Shown piece by piece: positions 59,984 through 64,000 of a DNA stretch of 64,000 bases. Under the pieces are notes generated by a model. It saw only the letters and a program-made list of their open reading frames with translations, ran no database searches and was not told where the DNA came from. This DNA is from Metopolophium dirhodum. Its lineage: Eukaryota > Arthropoda > Insecta > Hemiptera > Aphididae. How positions within the stretch are numbered: the stretch's first letter is position 1; each line of letters starts with the position of its first letter. The stretch is taken from positions 32,774,447 through 32,838,446 of the forward strand of contig NC_083564.1 of the NCBI RefSeq assembly GCF_019925205.1. Direction: 5' to 3'. The translations under genes were made by a program, and so were the position numbers.

Positions 59984-62900
59984 ATGTGTAATATGTATAG
60001 ATTGTAGGTGTTCCGTGAACCTATGATAATTATTCTGTTTCTTTCTTTGCGCGTTATTGAAAACTTAAGCATTGCAAAACGAGTTTTTATCGTAATTTTT
60101 GATGGGACGTTTTTAATTCTTGGTGAATAGTTAAAGGTTTAAACGATTAACACAATCTTTGTGTGTTTGTCTAATACATTCGCCAAAGAGGCGTATACAA
60201 TATAACATAATAATACAGCAGACACCAACCTCCCTATATATGGTAATTATTTGGAAAGTCAGAAGCTCTATTTCAAATTGTAGTGGGAATATTTTAGTGT
60301 AGATTTTTCATGTAATATATTATGACTAATGGCCACACTTTTACCATAATTTACATCAAAAAATTGTTAAAAAAAAAAAAACGCTAAATTTATTTATATT
60401 TTAAATTTACTTTTTCAAATTTTTAAATATGAAATATATATAGATGCTCATTTATAATATGAATTGAAAAAAAACTATTTCGAATTCAGTCGTTTTGGAT
60501 GAATGAAAATAATTCATAGTTTAAAAGTACAGCTAATCGTATAATATTACGGGTTTCACACTTTTAGTAGATATAGGTCGGTAATATACAAATTCAATAA
60601 CGAACACACTGCTCGTTAATATTTTTTGTAATATTATTTCACATTATTAATACAATTTCTACGCACTCCGAAATAGTACATTCATTTATTTTTATAATTT
60701 ATTGAATTAATGAAGTGAAGTGAAACTAAACCTATAAATGTCAAATTAAGTTATTCAAACACATTTACGCACCTTCATTATGCGATCTATAGAATTTTAA
60801 AATTACGATAAATTTTATACAGTATTGACACATCAGTAACCTCACCAGATACCTGAGTATACTAAATATTTTATTCATAGTTATTGTAATTAATATCTTA
60901 AGGTTAAATCATAATTTGACATATTAAAACTTTTCTCAGATAAGACATCGTTTGATTTAGTCTGATATGATGTCTGAAATTTTAAACATTCACATTACAT
61001 TTTGAATTAGGGCTACAACTGACTTTCAATTTAATTATAACATACTGTCTACCTGTACGCATGACACATGTCACATGTTATCAATGTTTATAATTAAATA
61101 ACGACAATCGTCGTGCTCATATTTCAGATAGGTACCGCGACACGTGTTTTAATGTATCAAAACGAAAAACGTAAGACATTAAAAATAGGTTTTTGTAACA
61201 TGTATTATACATATAATATTTTTTCTTTATATAAGTAATTGTATCAACCGCGTGAACTCAATAACATTATTCTCCTCATCGGTATTATATTACGCAGAGT
61301 GTCTCACTAGGATTTATGTCTTAAAGCAATGGGGTGGCAGATCGGATTGCACTACTCCGCCATTTTAAATTAGTGAAGCTTCGTAGGATACCGCACGACT
61401 ATAATAAGTGTGTAATATAAAATGTGCATCACATCACATATACATATTATTATCGTCAGTGACGTTTAAACAAACTATATTCGTTAAAAGTACGTTAAAA
61501 ATAATATTTTACGCATTTTGAATATGCTATAATTATGACATTATGGTTATTGACTGATATCACCAAATATTCCAACGTCTTGTGTAGTTAAATGTATATG
61601 TATGAATGATAAGATTATGTGGTACTGACGTAGAACATATTACATACACGTTTTTATATTATTATCGTAATAAACCAATCAAGTCTCTAGACTAAATGTA
61701 TTTAGGACCACCAAAATTAAGTTACGTCTTAATACAATACTTCTAACACAACAATATGTAATTATTAGTGTCAATTTGTCTATTATTCGTATTCGGGTTA
61801 ATGCTATAAGATATTCTTACCATTCAGTTTTTTTTTCTCAAATTGAATTGTGACAAAAATATTTGAATCGTGATGTTTAAGCTTTCCGTAACGGTTCACG
61901 TACCTGTAAATAAATATTAATTATTATTAGTTTTATTTCATGGTATAAGTACTTTGAATACCTATACACTATAGGTTCTAATTAGCTAATGCTGTGCATG
62001 GCGACAAACAAACTAACAAGATAAATTCGAATAATATATAGGAGAGTATTCACTAACCCGTGTCGAATCCGAAAGTTTTAAATTACCCCGTATATAGTAT
62101 AGGACAACTGAAAAATATATTTCTCGGATTTACAATAAATTTACAATTTTGTCTAAATAGTGAACGCGATACTAAGGAAGTCACAGACACGAGATACTAT
62201 CACGTTTCATTAATTGCACATATAAAGTTCTTATTCATATTTTTTACGTCATATAATATTATACTTGCGTATAAATAGTTTACTAAAACAAATAATTAAT
62301 GTACATCGATGTGTTATAATATTATAATAATACATTATTGTATGTAGGTATATTATGCGAAAATTAAATGTATTAATTCTCAAAGCGATTTTTAATAGAT
62401 ATAATATTATAACAGGTGTCTTAGAGTGTGTGTTTGAAAAATCATTTACTGATGTAAATATTATCATAACTACAAACAGTAAAATCATAAGCTATTAATT
62501 TTGCACTTTATATAATATTATACGCATATTACACACTTTATAATAATAATAATAATATTATGTACAAGCGCCAGCTAAATACACAATAATATAGTTATGA
62601 TTTATGAGGAATATATTTTACTTATAAGTTTAAAACATTATTTAAGCATTTTCAATGAGTATTATAATATTTAACTGCAGCGGGCTGAAAAAAAATGATA
62701 TTTGCTCTATTTATATGTTCATTAACATTTTCAAATCAAGTGTATTACATTGTTTGTGAGTTCAGATTAATGAATAAAACATGTAGAATTTTTTTTATAT
62801 TTTTGTTCAAATACTTCAACTGATGGGATGGTCAACCTTTTATGTTAAACGGATTGTTGTTGTTCGTTTTTTAAAATACTAAGAGAATAAGAATATCGGT

Positions 62901-63899
62901 ATAAAGGCCAATTTAAAAATAACTTACATGTATACATATATATTACACTATTGTTATTTTTGCATCATTTGAAAAAATATAAAAGTACTAGTTTGTTGCA
63001 GTTTTTTTTTTGACTAAATAATAAAAAATTTACTTCCTTCCTTTGTAAAATGCATTTACTTTTAGGAAACTTTTTTTACTATTAATTAGTCAATATAATA
63101 TTATTGTGTATAATATTTTTGATTTAATAATCTGTTAATGTAATACGATTTTTGAATGGCAACACTATATTATTGGTTTGTTAATATTTAAATGACAATC
63201 AAAACTAAACGTTTTATATTTTTTTTAAGAAATGTTATGAGTTATTTATAACTTATTAAAGTTCCATTTTGCATAGTGATTTTAAAATAATAACAATCAT
63301 TTTATACTATACAAAGGCTTGAAACAGATATCTACTATTATATTTAAAGGTTTTATTTTAATACCTTTACATTACCTTTTCTCGCCAATATAATTTATGA
63401 TATAAATATTTTGATCATAAAGCGCGCTATTGTTACGATATTATGAGATTATAGAATACTTTACACATCCAACTTCTATCACCAGCTTACGATTAAAAAA
63501 AAAAAATATTAAAAATATTAATTTTCTGCACTGTTTGAATGTTTAAAATAAATTGTTAATGAAAATGGTTGAAATAATAATTACAATGAATCATATTATT
63601 CAATGATTGTAATCATTCATTATTATGTATTCTAATTCGATTAAATATCAACAAGGACTTAATCATTTTCAAGAAACCGACGAACAAAAACAAAAACCAT
63701 AAAATTAATTTATCTGATTTATAATTTGTTTTTACACGCGTTAAAAGTGTATAGTACCTAAAAAACATTGGTGCACGACAATCATGGTTTTATAGTACAC
63801 GACTGTAAACCCACGTTTTCCTATTGCCGTCTCAGCTGATAAGCTCGATTCAAAAATATTAAAATAACAGACATTGCCGGATTATGCTAAAGACGCTCG
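59984..63899. other. AT-rich non-coding DNA
   Basis: No gene supported. The frames at 62060-62278 (+, without an ATG) and 62249-62488 (-) show no coding signature. Confidence 0.42.
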
Positions 63900-64000
63900 T
63901 GGGACAACATTCGACCGGACGGCAGAGCTGAAAGTCGAAGCTATAAAAACTTATTATAATATTCGTGGTCGGTGCAGCAAGGATATAACGAAACGAAACG
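63900..64000 (+). promoter_or_regulatory. possible core promoter at window edge
   Basis: A TATAAAAA box lies at 63942-63949 with GC-richer sequence on both sides, and a TCGGT-like start region follows about 25-30 bases later. The window ends before any coding sequence. This is suggestive only. Confidence 0.2.

Noticed and set aside
59708..60026. Open frames on both strands (59708-59950 and 59739-60026)
   Set aside because: They read through the SINE and its poly-T/poly-G run; the tRNA-like boxes and target duplications explain the sequence.
1..64000. Bacterial features: operons, CRISPR arrays, phage or endosymbiont DNA
   Set aside because: Base composition, introns, tRNA-derived SINEs and hAT elements all point to insect nuclear DNA; no direct-repeat/spacer array or bacterial gene cluster is visible.

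Overview
This window looks like AT-rich nuclear DNA of an aphid (Hemiptera, Aphididae). The grounds are the pervasive ATAATATTAT tracts, the recurrent TAGGTACC and GGTAGGTA words, the abundance of short hAT-type elements ending in CAGNG-like termini with 8-bp target duplications, and a tRNA-derived SINE. I see no complete, intact protein-coding gene. Most open frames longer than 60 codons are chance frames, frames inside repeats, or read-through of GC-rich blocks.

The most informative locus is 39.6-42.7 kb. It holds an unprocessed, intron-containing relic of the mitochondrial ATP synthase subunit s / DMAC2L family (ATP5S, coupling factor B; a leucine-rich-repeat protein). Four exons can be traced on the + strand at 39671-41019. 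The copy carries a probable 1-nt deletion, an in-frame stop and a 510-bp hAT-like MITE inside exon 3. Three more partial copies follow: two on the - strand (41045-42285 and 42286-42400) and one on the + strand (42495-42685). The largest of these is itself split by a second, 877-bp hAT remnant that still carries a piece of transposase.

Mobile DNA elsewhere, left to right: MITEs at 16417-16932, 17321-17491, 19372-19842, 32479-32754 and 52415-52620; a tRNA-derived SINE family at 59718-59960 (nearly full length), 17509-17728 (5'-truncated) and 34799-34853 (tail only), each with target-site duplications; a 1.4-kb interspersed repeat at 33303-34718 with fragments at 39277 and 51107; a TGTAAC-ended repeat family at 25565, 47042 and 53679; a tandem duplication at 10588-11277; and several microsatellites and palindromes.

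GC/CpG-rich blocks at about 0.54-1.25, 7.5-8.7, 12.5-13.3, 18.05-18.65, 28.0-29.0 and 35.0-37.15 kb stand out from the AT-rich background and look like promoters or first exons of genes whose bodies lie in long introns or outside the window. Several orphan exon-like frames begin right after a plausible splice acceptor: 30931-31186, 45281-45395, 51479-51687 (a membrane protein C-terminus, perhaps an SLC38-like transporter), 53201-53515, and a three-piece minus-strand frame at 36838-35080. None could be placed in a known family with confidence. They need transcript data before being called genes.
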